Positions 17,779 to 25,985 of a DNA stretch of 64,000 nt are shown piece by piece. Source of the DNA: Saprospiraceae bacterium. GTDB lineage: Bacteria > Bacteroidota > Bacteroidia > Chitinophagales > Saprospiraceae. The stretch spans positions 43,460-107,459 of the forward strand of contig JAGNSQ010000002.1 of assembly GCA_017987975.1 (NCBI GenBank). Reading direction: 5' to 3'. The notes under the pieces are model-generated. The model was not told the DNA's origin and did no database searches. It saw nothing but the letters and a program-made list of their open reading frames with translations. Both the position numbers and the translations under genes were made by a program. Within the stretch, counting starts at the first letter, position 1. The number at the start of each line of letters is the position of its first letter.

Positions 17779-17927
17779 TACCTCTCGTTGTAGGTTTTAA
17801 ATAATTGCCGGCTGATTTTAAAATAGGCCGTAAGTTATATTTAGGCTTGGCAATTTAAAGACACTAGATACCAATCTGACATATAATTCTATTTTTTATT
17901 AAATCAAAAAATTGAGACTTTGGTCTG

Positions 17928-18728
17928 TCACAACTGAGCCATTACCACCCTATCCTTGCCCTGCAAATCTTTGTAAATAACCACATTTTCATAGCCTGCC
18001 GAAACAAAACAGGCTTTCGTTTCAGCACCCCACCTTTCATTGATTTCACAAATTACCGGTGTATGGGAAGCTCCTCCATAGGCAGCTATCGCCTTGTAAA
18101 AAATAAGTGGGTCGTCATCGGCAAAAAGAGCCATATGGGGCTCATAAGATATAACATTGGCAGCCATTGAAGTCTCTTCTTCTCTTCCGATGTAGGGAGG
18201 ATTGCTAACTATGAGGTCTACAGCTATCAGCGTTTTTCGATCCTGTTCTAAAAGAAAATCACAACGTTTCAAATCGATTTCCAAGTCAAGGTCGACAGCA
18301 TTTTTGCGGGCAATGGCAAGTGCCTCTTCACTCTTGTCAATAGCTGTTACTTTGACGTCTGGCAGCTTTTTCTTTAATGCCAGTGCAATACAGCCACTTC
18401 CTGTTCCGATGTCAAGGATGTGGCTTATTTTGCGATTTTGGGCATATTCCAATGCAAAATTGACCAATTCTTCGGTTTCCGGACGAGGAATCAGGACACC
18501 AGGGGCTACATACAAAAGCAGGTCTCTAAAATAGGCCTTACCTGTAATGTATTGCAAGGGTTCTTGCTTCAACAAACGGTGAAAAGCAGCTTCCAGAATG
18601 GATGTTTCAGCCGGAGAAAGTTGATTTCTGCCATCAAATAAATCCTGGTATAAGTAGTTAATTAAAGTACTTGCTTCCCGGGGCTCATATACTTCAGCCA
18701 GGGCAGAAATCATTGCCTGCCGATCCAT
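17928..18728 (-). CDS. prmC: Peptide chain release factor N5-glutamine methyltransferase
   Basis: A 266-residue PrmC/HemK enzyme that methylates the glutamine of the GGQ motif of release factors using SAM. It has the helical N-terminal domain with PLQYITGKAYFRDL near residue 55, the SAM site DIGTGSGCIAL near 115, and the catalytic SNPPYIG near 182. The ATG at 18728 lies three bases after the stop of the upstream LOG-family gene, so the pair is an operon; a TTG one codon earlier would directly abut that stop. The usual partner prfA is not adjacent. Confidence 0.9.
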   Translation of the reverse strand: MDRQAMISALAEVYEPREASTLINYLYQDLFDGRNQLSPAETSILEAAFHRLLKQEPLQYITGKAYFRDLLLYVAPGVLIPRPETEELVNFALEYAQNRKISHILDIGTGSGCIALALKKKLPDVKVTAIDKSEEALAIARKNAVDLDLEIDLKRCDFLLEQDRKTLIAVDLIVSNPPYIGREEETSMAANVISYEPHMALFADDDPLIFYKAIAAYGGASHTPVICEINERWGAETKACFVSAGYENVVIYKDLQGKDRVVMAQL

Positions 18729-18731
18729 CAA

Positions 18732-19466
18732 TTAAAGTTCGAGATTGGGCTTGATGGCATGGCCGTCTGTACCCATGTTGTAAAAGTCTGATATGAGTTT
18801 AACTACCTCATCCGGATCATCGGTTACAGGCAGTAAGTCAAGGTCTTTTTCTGACACATTGTGAAATTGTTGGAGCATCACTTCTCTGATCCAATGTTTG
18901 AGACCCGACCAAAATTCTACTCCCATAAGTATGACAGGTACCTTCGAAATTTTTTTAGTTTGTATCAAAGTTAACACTTCAAACATTTCGTCCAGGGTAC
19001 CAAAGCCTCCCGGCATAACAACAAAGGCCTGTGCATATTTGACAAACATCACTTTTCGTACAAAAAAGTAGCGGTGGTCCAGGTTTTTATCGGGATCGAT
19101 GTAAGCATTGTGCGATTGTTCAAAAGGGAGATTGATATTGAGACCAACGCTTAGTCCGCCTTGTGTATAAGCACCTTTGTTGGCTGCTTCCATGATGCCG
19201 GGGCCACCTCCGGTAATCACTCCAAATCCTTCTTCGGTTATTCTTTTGGCCACATCAACCGTCAGTTGATAATATTTGTTGTCAGCCTGCGTACGAGCTG
19301 ATCCAAAAATAGAAACACATGGCCCAATACGGTTGAGTTTTTCAAAACCTTCCACAAATTCAGCTACCACCTTAAACATGGTCCAGGAGTTTTCTCCTTT
19401 CAGTTCTGACCATTGTTTCATCTGACGGGTGGGTACAGCGGCGGCTTTTAATTTTCTTTCTTCCAT
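18732..19466 (-). CDS. LOG-family protein (TIGR00730 type, Rossmann nucleotide-binding)
   Basis: A 244-residue protein of the LOG/lysine-decarboxylase-like family. The defining motifs are present: GGGPGIMEAANKGA near residue 87 and the active-site PGGFGTLDE near 150. Members such as LonelyGuy release cytokinin bases from nucleoside monophosphates; bacterial homologues include nucleotide 5'-monophosphate nucleosidases (PpnN-like). The exact substrate here is unknown. It is the first gene of a two-gene unit with prmC. Confidence 0.8.
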   Translation of the reverse strand: MEERKLKAAAVPTRQMKQWSELKGENSWTMFKVVAEFVEGFEKLNRIGPCVSIFGSARTQADNKYYQLTVDVAKRITEEGFGVITGGGPGIMEAANKGAYTQGGLSVGLNINLPFEQSHNAYIDPDKNLDHRYFFVRKVMFVKYAQAFVVMPGGFGTLDEMFEVLTLIQTKKISKVPVILMGVEFWSGLKHWIREVMLQQFHNVSEKDLDLLPVTDDPDEVVKLISDFYNMGTDGHAIKPNLEL

Positions 19467-19531
19467 TTGATAAAAATATTTAGTAAAAACCCAAGGCTTT
19501 CATTGAATAGATGGAAGGAAAACATTGGGCG

Positions 19532-19563
19532 AAAAAAAAGCCCGCCACACGACTATGACGGGC
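19532..19563 (-). terminator. Terminator of the NtrC-type regulator gene
   Basis: On the minus strand, GCCCG (19563-19559) pairs with CGGGC (19544-19540), followed by eight T residues. It lies 31 bases after the regulator stop and before the LOG-family gene, separating the two transcription units. The stem is short and the loop long (about 14 bases). Confidence 0.6.
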
Positions 19564-19594
19564 AAATCCTATAAACACAAAAATAAAAAAAAAG

Positions 19595-20869
19595 TTAGAC
19601 AAGGATGCCCTTGTATGCTTCGTATTCTTTGAGAATGTACTTCTGTAGTTTTTCAGAATTATCGAATTGATCAAATATTTCCTGCAGTTTTGATCGCTCA
19701 GAGCTGGAGGTATTGACGTAATTTTCAATATCTGTTTTTGTTATCTTTTCCTTGCTGAGTATAATAAGTCTTTCTACAACGTTGCGCAATTCGCGAATGT
19801 TGCCAGTCCAATTGTATTGCTGCAACAGTTTTAAGGCTGCTGCATCAATGGTCTTTTTGTTCATGCCATACTCATCGCAAATCCTGACCATAAAATGTTC
19901 AACCAGAGCCGGTATATCTTCTTTTCGCTCATTGAGAGATGGCACCTCTATGACAATAACGGCAAGTCTGTGATAAAGATCCTCTCTGAATAATCCTTTG
20001 TTGATTTCTGCTCTCAAATCCTTGTTGGTAGCAGCTATGACCCGGACGTCGACCGACAATTCCTTTTCACCCCCTACCCTGGTTATCCTGCTTTCCTGCA
20101 AGGCCCTTAATACTTTGGCCTGGGCAGAAAGGCTCATATCTCCTATTTCGTCCAAAAAGAGGGTTCCTCCATGGGCTTGTTCAAACTTGCCCAATCGCAT
20201 TTTGTGTGCTGAGGTAAAAGACCCCTTTTCATGGCCAAAAAGTTCACTTTCAATTAATTCCGACGGAATGGCAGCGCAGTTGACTTCCACTATGGGACCA
20301 TCGGCGCGGTTAGATTTGTCGTGGATCCAGCGGGCCACCAGCTCTTTACCGGTTCCGTTTTTTCCATTGATAAGAACTCTCGCGTCTGTGGGTGCTATTC
20401 TGTCAACCGTTTGTTTGATCAATTCCAGGGCCTTGCTCTCACCTATCATCTCTTGTACCATAGACTTGTGGACCCTCTTCTGCAACACCTTTTTTTCTGT
20501 GATGAGCGAAGATTTGTCCATGGCATTACGGATGGTGATCAGCAGCCTGTTGAGATCGGGGGGTTTCTGAATAAAATCAAAAGCTCCCTTTTTCACAGCT
20601 TCTACTGCGGTATCAATATTGGCGTGGCCCGAAATCATTACAATTGGCACATCCGGACAAAGGATCTGGATGCGTTCAATGGCTTCCATGCCGTCCATTT
20701 TGGGCATCTTGATGTCCAGAATGATTACATCAAAGGCCTGCTGTTTTACCTTGACAAGTGCATCCAGACCATCAGGCGACTCATCTACCTGATAGCTCTC
20801 AAACTCAAGGATCTCTCTGAGGGTCCTTCGGATGCTCGCATCATCGTCAACAATTAATATTCTTGCCAT
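19595..20869 (-). CDS. NtrC-type response regulator without a DNA-binding helix-turn-helix
   Basis: A 424-residue sigma-54-type activator. Residues 1-120 are a receiver domain with the phosphorylatable Asp52 (ILDIKMPKMDG) and Lys102. The AAA+ domain follows: Walker A-like GKNGTGKE (169-176), the sigma-54 contact loop reads GSFTSA (216-221) instead of GAFTGA, and Walker B is LFLDEIGDM (near 237-245). The protein ends soon after the AAA+ C-terminal helices (TKTDIENYV near 388) with LQKYILKEYEAYKGILV; the Fis-type helix-turn-helix that normally completes such proteins is absent. No continuation is found in other frames downstream and a terminator follows, so this is not an obvious frameshift. 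FlgR of Helicobacter and CtcC of Chlamydia are known HTH-less members. No histidine kinase is adjacent. Confidence 0.88.
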   Translation of the reverse strand: MARILIVDDDASIRRTLREILEFESYQVDESPDGLDALVKVKQQAFDVIILDIKMPKMDGMEAIERIQILCPDVPIVMISGHANIDTAVEAVKKGAFDFIQKPPDLNRLLITIRNAMDKSSLITEKKVLQKRVHKSMVQEMIGESKALELIKQTVDRIAPTDARVLINGKNGTGKELVARWIHDKSNRADGPIVEVNCAAIPSELIESELFGHEKGSFTSAHKMRLGKFEQAHGGTLFLDEIGDMSLSAQAKVLRALQESRITRVGGEKELSVDVRVIAATNKDLRAEINKGLFREDLYHRLAVIVIEVPSLNERKEDIPALVEHFMVRICDEYGMNKKTIDAAALKLLQQYNWTGNIRELRNVVERLIILSKEKITKTDIENYVNTSSSERSKLQEIFDQFDNSEKLQKYILKEYEAYKGILV

Positions 20870-21001
20870 GGGCTAATACAGACTTTAGTAATTATCAGGT
20901 AAAATTACATTAATTTTTTCAATAATATGAAAAGCGCTGAAAAAAAAATGCGCTTCAGTCATCCGGGGATCAAAAAGAGGCTAAAATGCAGATTCTCCAT
21001 A

Positions 21002-21027
21002 ACATATTAGTTTTTAGTGTAATATGT
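21002..21027. repeat. Inverted repeat ACATATTA-N10-TAATATGT
   Basis: A perfect 8-bp inverted repeat (21002-21009 and 21020-21027) with a ten-base centre. Arm-to-arm centres are about 18 bases apart, compatible with a dimeric regulator. The same design recurs at 21122-21147. Confidence 0.6.
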
Positions 21028-21121
21028 GTCAAAAAAAAGTAAAAAAAAAGTGGCCCCATAAAATCGCTGCTTATTTCTGAGTAAAAACTGCTTACATATT
21101 ATCAATTTTCATAATGTCTTT

Positions 21122-21147
21122 TCATATTAAAAATGCTACTAATATGA
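21122..21147. repeat. Inverted repeat TCATATTA-N10-TAATATGA
   Basis: A perfect 8-bp inverted repeat (21122-21129 and 21140-21147) with the same ten-base spacing and the same core (CATATTA/TAATATG) as the copy at 21002. It lies about 120 bases before the preferred start of the surface protein gene. Confidence 0.6.
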
Positions 21148-21269
21148 TTTTCCTTTTGGTGTAGAATTTGGCATTAGGTATCACAAATGAGGGAAAGGTG
21201 TGTAATTCATGTACCCAACCTGTTAAAATCATTGTAGTGAAACGAATATTACAAAAAACACAAAATTCG

Positions 21270-24200
21270 ATGAAGAACTTTTTACATTCACTGAAATCGG
21301 ATCTCAGTAGAAAACACCAAAGGCCACTTTATATGGTTGCCTTGTTGTTGTGTTTAAACTGGATTACGGCATCTGCACAAGCTCCGACATTTACCCGGAA
21401 TGAATGTGGGTGTATGAACAACGAGACTTCGTGGGGCAACGGCCAGTTTACTGAGACCATTACCATTACCAGTGCGCCGGGATTGACCTGGACCATTGTA
21501 GCGGCAAATGGCCTGTACAGCACTGCCTCACCAGCTCCCCCTGCTGCACCACTTGTCATTCCGGCAGGAACGGTCATTACAGAAGGCCCCGCGGGCAGCT
21601 ACGTTTTAAATGCCAGAAGAGTTGACAACTCTAATTATTCACTGATCGTGACCAACGGTACCACTGAATATACAGTCAACTCACTTCGCACTTGCCGGTA
21701 TCCAAGAAATGAAATCCTCGGAGATATCGGTGCCTGCGTTGATAGCGATAACAAGACTTATCGAATTGATGTTGCCAATAGCATGTTGCCCTCTGTTGCC
21801 TGGACAATCAGCGGAGGAGGATCAACAGTTGGCCCTTTGACTACCAATACCCTTGTGGTCAATTGGGGAGCTGTAGTTGGCTCTTATGATGTACGGGTCA
21901 ATGGTACCGCAAGAGCCTTTGCCGGACAGACATCCGGATTTTGTAATATCAGTGATACTATTACGGTAGACATTGCAGATGAGTTGCCCATTGCACTTGC
22001 CTGCAATAACCTCATTCACCTCTCCATGAATGGCAGGTGTGAATTGAGTGTGACTCCTGAAATGGTGTTAGAAACCATTCTTTTCCCAACAACGGCTTCA
22101 TCGTATGATGTAGTGCTAAGAGATATGGAAAAGGATACCATCATACCCAATACCAGAATTTCTCAGAAATACATTGGTAAAACCATCGAAGCAAAAGTTG
22201 TACAGGAATGTAGTACCAACTCCTGCTGGGGTTTGATCAAGTTGGAGGACAAATCAATTCCTTCACTTATTTGCAATCCGGATGTAACCATCGATTGTAA
22301 TCAGTTGACAGGGCCACAGGTCACTGGCTATCCACTTAGGCCAGACGCCATAGTCACTCCATTAACAGGGAACAAATTCCTGGTTAAAAATTTCGATTAT
22401 TGTTCTGATGTTATTTTAGAATATTATGATCAAATAACCAAAAGTGATTGTGTTGGAGATTTCAGTTCCGTGGTCACACGCACCTGGGTTGTAACTGACA
22501 TTTCGGGCAACTCAAGCACTTGTTCATCTGATATTTACATTAGAAAGGCCGATAGCGCAGACATAGTATTTCCTAGTAACTGGGATGATGTTTTAGGCCC
22601 TAACCCTTCTATTCCAGCCTGTGGCAACTGGCCTAAACTGGCCAATGGTCATCCAGATCCTATTTATACCGGCAGTCCACAAGGTGTATTTTGTTTAAAT
22701 GTAACCGTTGATTTCCAGGATACCAAAATACCTAAGTGTAGAGGTGATAAAACCTTCAAACTGTTGAGAAAATGGATCGTTACAGATTTGTGTAATGCTA
22801 CTCAAATCATCAGAAATCAAACCATTACCGTTATGGATAAAGATGCTCCCGTGATCGTTGCACCAGCCGATTTTACGGTAGGAACAACGGGTCTTACCTG
22901 CGCATCTCAAATAAAATTGCCACATCCTACCATTACAGATTGTAGCAACACTCAGTACTATGTATCCTACAATGTACCTGATCTAACTGGCGCTCCGTCA
23001 CCGGGTCCCGGAAGTACAGATGGCGTAATTAAAAATTCAGATGGTACCTTTACCATTCAAACTCTGCCTGCAGGTGTTACTACCATTTGGGTAACTTATC
23101 TGGCAGTTGACGATTGCGACAATGCAAGCGAAGACATCACCAGAGTTGACATCAAAGATGGCACCCCTCCGGTTCCTGTTTGTGATCAATTTTCATTTGC
23201 CGGACTTAATGATGATGGTCTTGGTTATGTAACTGTGGAATCATTGGATGATGGTTCTTGGGACAACTGTGGAATTGATTATTTGGAAGCCAGGAGAATG
23301 GAGACTTCTTCATGTAGCATCACCAATGAATGGGGACCAAAAATCAAATTCTGTTGTGAAGATGCCGGAAAATCATTCATGGTTCAATTAAGAGTGGTAG
23401 ATAAAGCCGGTAATTCCAACACCTGTATGGTAGAAGTAAGAGTTCAGGACAACGTACCTCCTACCCTTACCAACTGCCCTGCAAACATTACCGTTGATTG
23501 TAACGCAGATCTATTAAGTCTGGGTCAATATGGCAAGCCAACAGCAAGTGATGTTTGTGGAGCAAATCTTACAGAAGAAGTAAAAGACAATGGCTTTGAC
23601 GACTGTGGTCGCGGATCTATTTCAAGAATTTTTACGGCTACAGACAACTTTGGTAATAAAACAACTTGTGTACAAGTGATCACAGTTAGACCTACCAATC
23701 CGTTTAATGCCAACAACATAACCTGGCCACAGGATCATACATTTACCAATGGCTGTTTGGCCACCGGTATTGCTCCTGAAAATATGCCAGCTGGTAAACA
23801 AAAACCTACATGGGCAACCCGTCCATGCAGTCAGATTGCCATAGAACATGAAGACATCGTTTTCCAATATGTAGAAGGATTTTGTTTCAAAGTATTGAGA
23901 AAATGGACCGTAATCGACTGGTGCCAATTCAATCCACTGATTCCATCAGCCGGTAAGTGGACCTATACACAGGTCATCAAAGGACAAAACAATACAGCTC
24001 CTACCATTACAAAAGGATGTCTGCCTGCAGATGTGAAGATTACCCAGGTGGACAATTGCCAGGCATTGATCGAAGCTACAGCTACTGCTACCGACGATTG
24101 TACCCAGGGTGATAAATTTGTTTGGTCGTATGTCCTGGATGTGGATAACAACGGAACTAAAGATTTTACCGGAAACACCAATACAGTAAGCAGAACAGTA

Positions 24201-25874
24201 AGTTTCGGAAAACACACCATTACCTGGACAGTAACAGACGAATGTGGAAACAGCAAAACATGCTCAAACACCTTTGAAGTAAAAGACCAGAAAAAACCAA
24301 CACCTTACTGTTTGTCAGAAATTACAACCGTAATTATGGAGCAGGATGGCACCGTTGAAATTTGGGCTTCTGATTTTAATGCTGGAAGTTATGACAACTG
24401 TTCACCCAATCCTAATTTGAAGTATTCATTTACCAGCAATGTTTTAGACGCAGCCAGGACCTTCAGATGTGCTGACATGACAGATAATACCACAAGATTT
24501 GAATTGAAGATCTATGTAACTGACCTTGCAGGCAATCAGGACTTCTGTACAACCCACATCAACATACAGGACAATAACAATACCTGTGGATTTGGCAATA
24601 TCGATGAAGGAGAAGGCGAAGGCGAAGAATCTAAAAAAGTATCGGTTTCAGGAGCCATCAGAATGGAATCAAATGAGTCCGTTGAAAATGTGGCTTTGAT
24701 GTTGGAATCACAACAACCTGAATTTCCAAAATATATTTACAGCAATGAGCAAGGTGAATATACATTTAACGACCTAATTACACAAAACGACTATACCATT
24801 ACGCCATCAAAAAATGATGACTATCTTAACGGACTTTCAACCTTGGATTTAATCCTGATCCAGCGCCACATTTTAGGTGTTAAAAAACTAGAAAGTCCAT
24901 ACAAGATCATTGCTTGTGACGCCAATTCTGACGACAAAGTAACGGCATCTGACCTGGTAGCATTAAGAAAACTGATCCTTGGTTTGACCGACAAACTTGC
25001 CAATAGCGATAGCTGGAAATTTGTAGACAAATCACATGTATTTGCTGATCCAACAAAGCCATTCCCTTATCAATCCAGCATTGGAATGGGAACATTGGAA
25101 CACAATGTAAGCAACGGCGACTTTGTAGCAGTTAAAGTAGGTGACATCAATGCATCCTACCAGCGCAACGCACAGTCAAATGAAGCAGAAAACAGAACAA
25201 GGACCAGCATGATGTATGCAGCAACGGCTCTAAAAGCAGGAGAATCAATCACTGTTCCGTTTGAAGTTGCTGAAGCTAAAAACATTGCCGGCATTCAGTT
25301 TTCAATGGTGTTTGATCAGGATAAATTTGAATTCAAGGGCATCGAGCAAGGGGCTGCCAATGTAACAGAAGATGATATCTATGTTGTGGACAACACCTTA
25401 CTGATGAGTTGGGCAAATAGCAAAAAAGACAACGAGGAAAACGGTAAATTATTTGGTTTGACCTTTGTGGCCAAACAGGATATTGCTGCCGGTGAGTGGT
25501 TTAACCTCAATGACAGAATGTTGAAGTCAGAAGTATATTTCAATGAAGACGAAAACATTACGGCAAGCTCAATGGATCTGGAATTGAGAGGTAAGAGCAA
25601 CTATGCCAATTCAACCTTTGAACTGTACCAAAACACACCCAATCCATTCAATCATACAACGACCATTGGCTTTACTATTCCTGAAGCAGGCGAAGTATCA
25701 TTCAAAGTGTATGATTACAATGGAACCGTGTTGAAACAATTCAGAAAAAATTATGACAAAGGTTATAATACAATAGAACTCAATGTTTCTGAATTCAACA
25801 AAGCGGGCATACTCTTTTACCAACTAGACTCAAAAACTCATTCAGCCAATAAAAAAATGATTGTTATAAAATAA
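21270..25874 (+). CDS. Giant T9SS-secreted surface protein with HYR-like repeats, dockerin-like and cohesin-like segments
   Basis: A 1534-residue protein. The ATG at 21270 is chosen because it gives a signal peptide (MKNFLHSLK..., hydrophobic core LYMVALLLCLNW, cut after ASAQA); the longer ORF begins at a TTG. After an N-terminal region unique to this copy (to about residue 235) come cysteine-rich HYR-like repeats with the pattern TATDNFGNKTTC. These alternate with two copies of a module of about 90 residues ending LLRKWIVTD or VLRKWTVIDWC (near 430-523 and 813-908). A dockerin-like pair follows (STLDLILIQRHILG near 1190; DANSDDKVTASDL near 1217), then a cohesin-like segment (about 1320-1440) and a type A T9SS sorting domain (LYQNTPNPFNHTT to the end). 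It should be exported and anchored on the outer surface. The next gene is a collinear paralogue. Confidence 0.85.
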   Translation: MKNFLHSLKSDLSRKHQRPLYMVALLLCLNWITASAQAPTFTRNECGCMNNETSWGNGQFTETITITSAPGLTWTIVAANGLYSTASPAPPAAPLVIPAGTVITEGPAGSYVLNARRVDNSNYSLIVTNGTTEYTVNSLRTCRYPRNEILGDIGACVDSDNKTYRIDVANSMLPSVAWTISGGGSTVGPLTTNTLVVNWGAVVGSYDVRVNGTARAFAGQTSGFCNISDTITVDIADELPIALACNNLIHLSMNGRCELSVTPEMVLETILFPTTASSYDVVLRDMEKDTIIPNTRISQKYIGKTIEAKVVQECSTNSCWGLIKLEDKSIPSLICNPDVTIDCNQLTGPQVTGYPLRPDAIVTPLTGNKFLVKNFDYCSDVILEYYDQITKSDCVGDFSSVVTRTWVVTDISGNSSTCSSDIYIRKADSADIVFPSNWDDVLGPNPSIPACGNWPKLANGHPDPIYTGSPQGVFCLNVTVDFQDTKIPKCRGDKTFKLLRKWIVTDLCNATQIIRNQTITVMDKDAPVIVAPADFTVGTTGLTCASQIKLPHPTITDCSNTQYYVSYNVPDLTGAPSPGPGSTDGVIKNSDGTFTIQTLPAGVTTIWVTYLAVDDCDNASEDITRVDIKDGTPPVPVCDQFSFAGLNDDGLGYVTVESLDDGSWDNCGIDYLEARRMETSSCSITNEWGPKIKFCCEDAGKSFMVQLRVVDKAGNSNTCMVEVRVQDNVPPTLTNCPANITVDCNADLLSLGQYGKPTASDVCGANLTEEVKDNGFDDCGRGSISRIFTATDNFGNKTTCVQVITVRPTNPFNANNITWPQDHTFTNGCLATGIAPENMPAGKQKPTWATRPCSQIAIEHEDIVFQYVEGFCFKVLRKWTVIDWCQFNPLIPSAGKWTYTQVIKGQNNTAPTITKGCLPADVKITQVDNCQALIEATATATDDCTQGDKFVWSYVLDVDNNGTKDFTGNTNTVSRTVSFGKHTITWTVTDECGNSKTCSNTFEVKDQKKPTPYCLSEITTVIMEQDGTVEIWASDFNAGSYDNCSPNPNLKYSFTSNVLDAARTFRCADMTDNTTRFELKIYVTDLAGNQDFCTTHINIQDNNNTCGFGNIDEGEGEGEESKKVSVSGAIRMESNESVENVALMLESQQPEFPKYIYSNEQGEYTFNDLITQNDYTITPSKNDDYLNGLSTLDLILIQRHILGVKKLESPYKIIACDANSDDKVTASDLVALRKLILGLTDKLANSDSWKFVDKSHVFADPTKPFPYQSSIGMGTLEHNVSNGDFVAVKVGDINASYQRNAQSNEAENRTRTSMMYAATALKAGESITVPFEVAEAKNIAGIQFSMVFDQDKFEFKGIEQGAANVTEDDIYVVDNTLLMSWANSKKDNEENGKLFGLTFVAKQDIAAGEWFNLNDRMLKSEVYFNEDENITASSMDLELRGKSNYANSTFELYQNTPNPFNHTTTIGFTIPEAGEVSFKVYDYNGTVLKQFRKNYDKGYNTIELNVSEFNKAGILFYQLDSKTHSANKKMIVIK

Positions 25875-25893
25875 ACGGTTTTTTAGGATACGA

Positions 25894-25922
25894 GGGGTGC
25901 ACATTGTGAGGTGTGCACTCCC
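25894..25922 (+). other. Hairpin between the two giant paralogues
   Basis: GGGGTGCACA (25894-25903) pairs with TGTGCACTCCC (25912-25922), giving ten base pairs with one bulged T and an eight-base loop. It lies 20 bases after the first stop and 64 before the next ATG. No T tract follows, so it may be an RNA stabiliser or processing site within a dicistronic message. Confidence 0.45.
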
Positions 25923-25985
25923 ACTCTCCTGCCGCGACAAATAACTTTCATAATAAAATAAAAAACCGATTTAAATCTTATCAAG

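Larger units (their letters stand above)
20870..21269 (+). other. Divergent regulatory region between the NtrC-type gene and the giant surface protein
   Basis: 400 very AT-rich bases with no convincing gene. It contains two inverted repeats of identical design (21002-21027 and 21122-21147), a further copy of their left arm (21094-21101), a possible hairpin near 20928-20957 (AGCGC with GCGCT) and an imperfect -7-like TAGAATTTG at about 21161-21169. An ORF extending upstream to a TTG at 21168 is not accepted as coding. Confidence 0.5.

Noticed and set aside
17779..17927. Possible terminator between ychF and prmC (GCCGGC ... GGCCG)
   Set aside because: The stem is short and imperfect and no T tract follows on either strand.
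19480..19728. Minus-strand ORF that might hold the missing helix-turn-helix of the NtrC-type protein in another frame
   Set aside because: Its sequence shows no helix-turn-helix pattern and it crosses the terminator at 19532-19563.
19998..20857. Two plus-strand ORFs (190 and 178 codons) opposite the NtrC-type gene
   Set aside because: Both are antisense to conserved AAA+ and receiver motifs.
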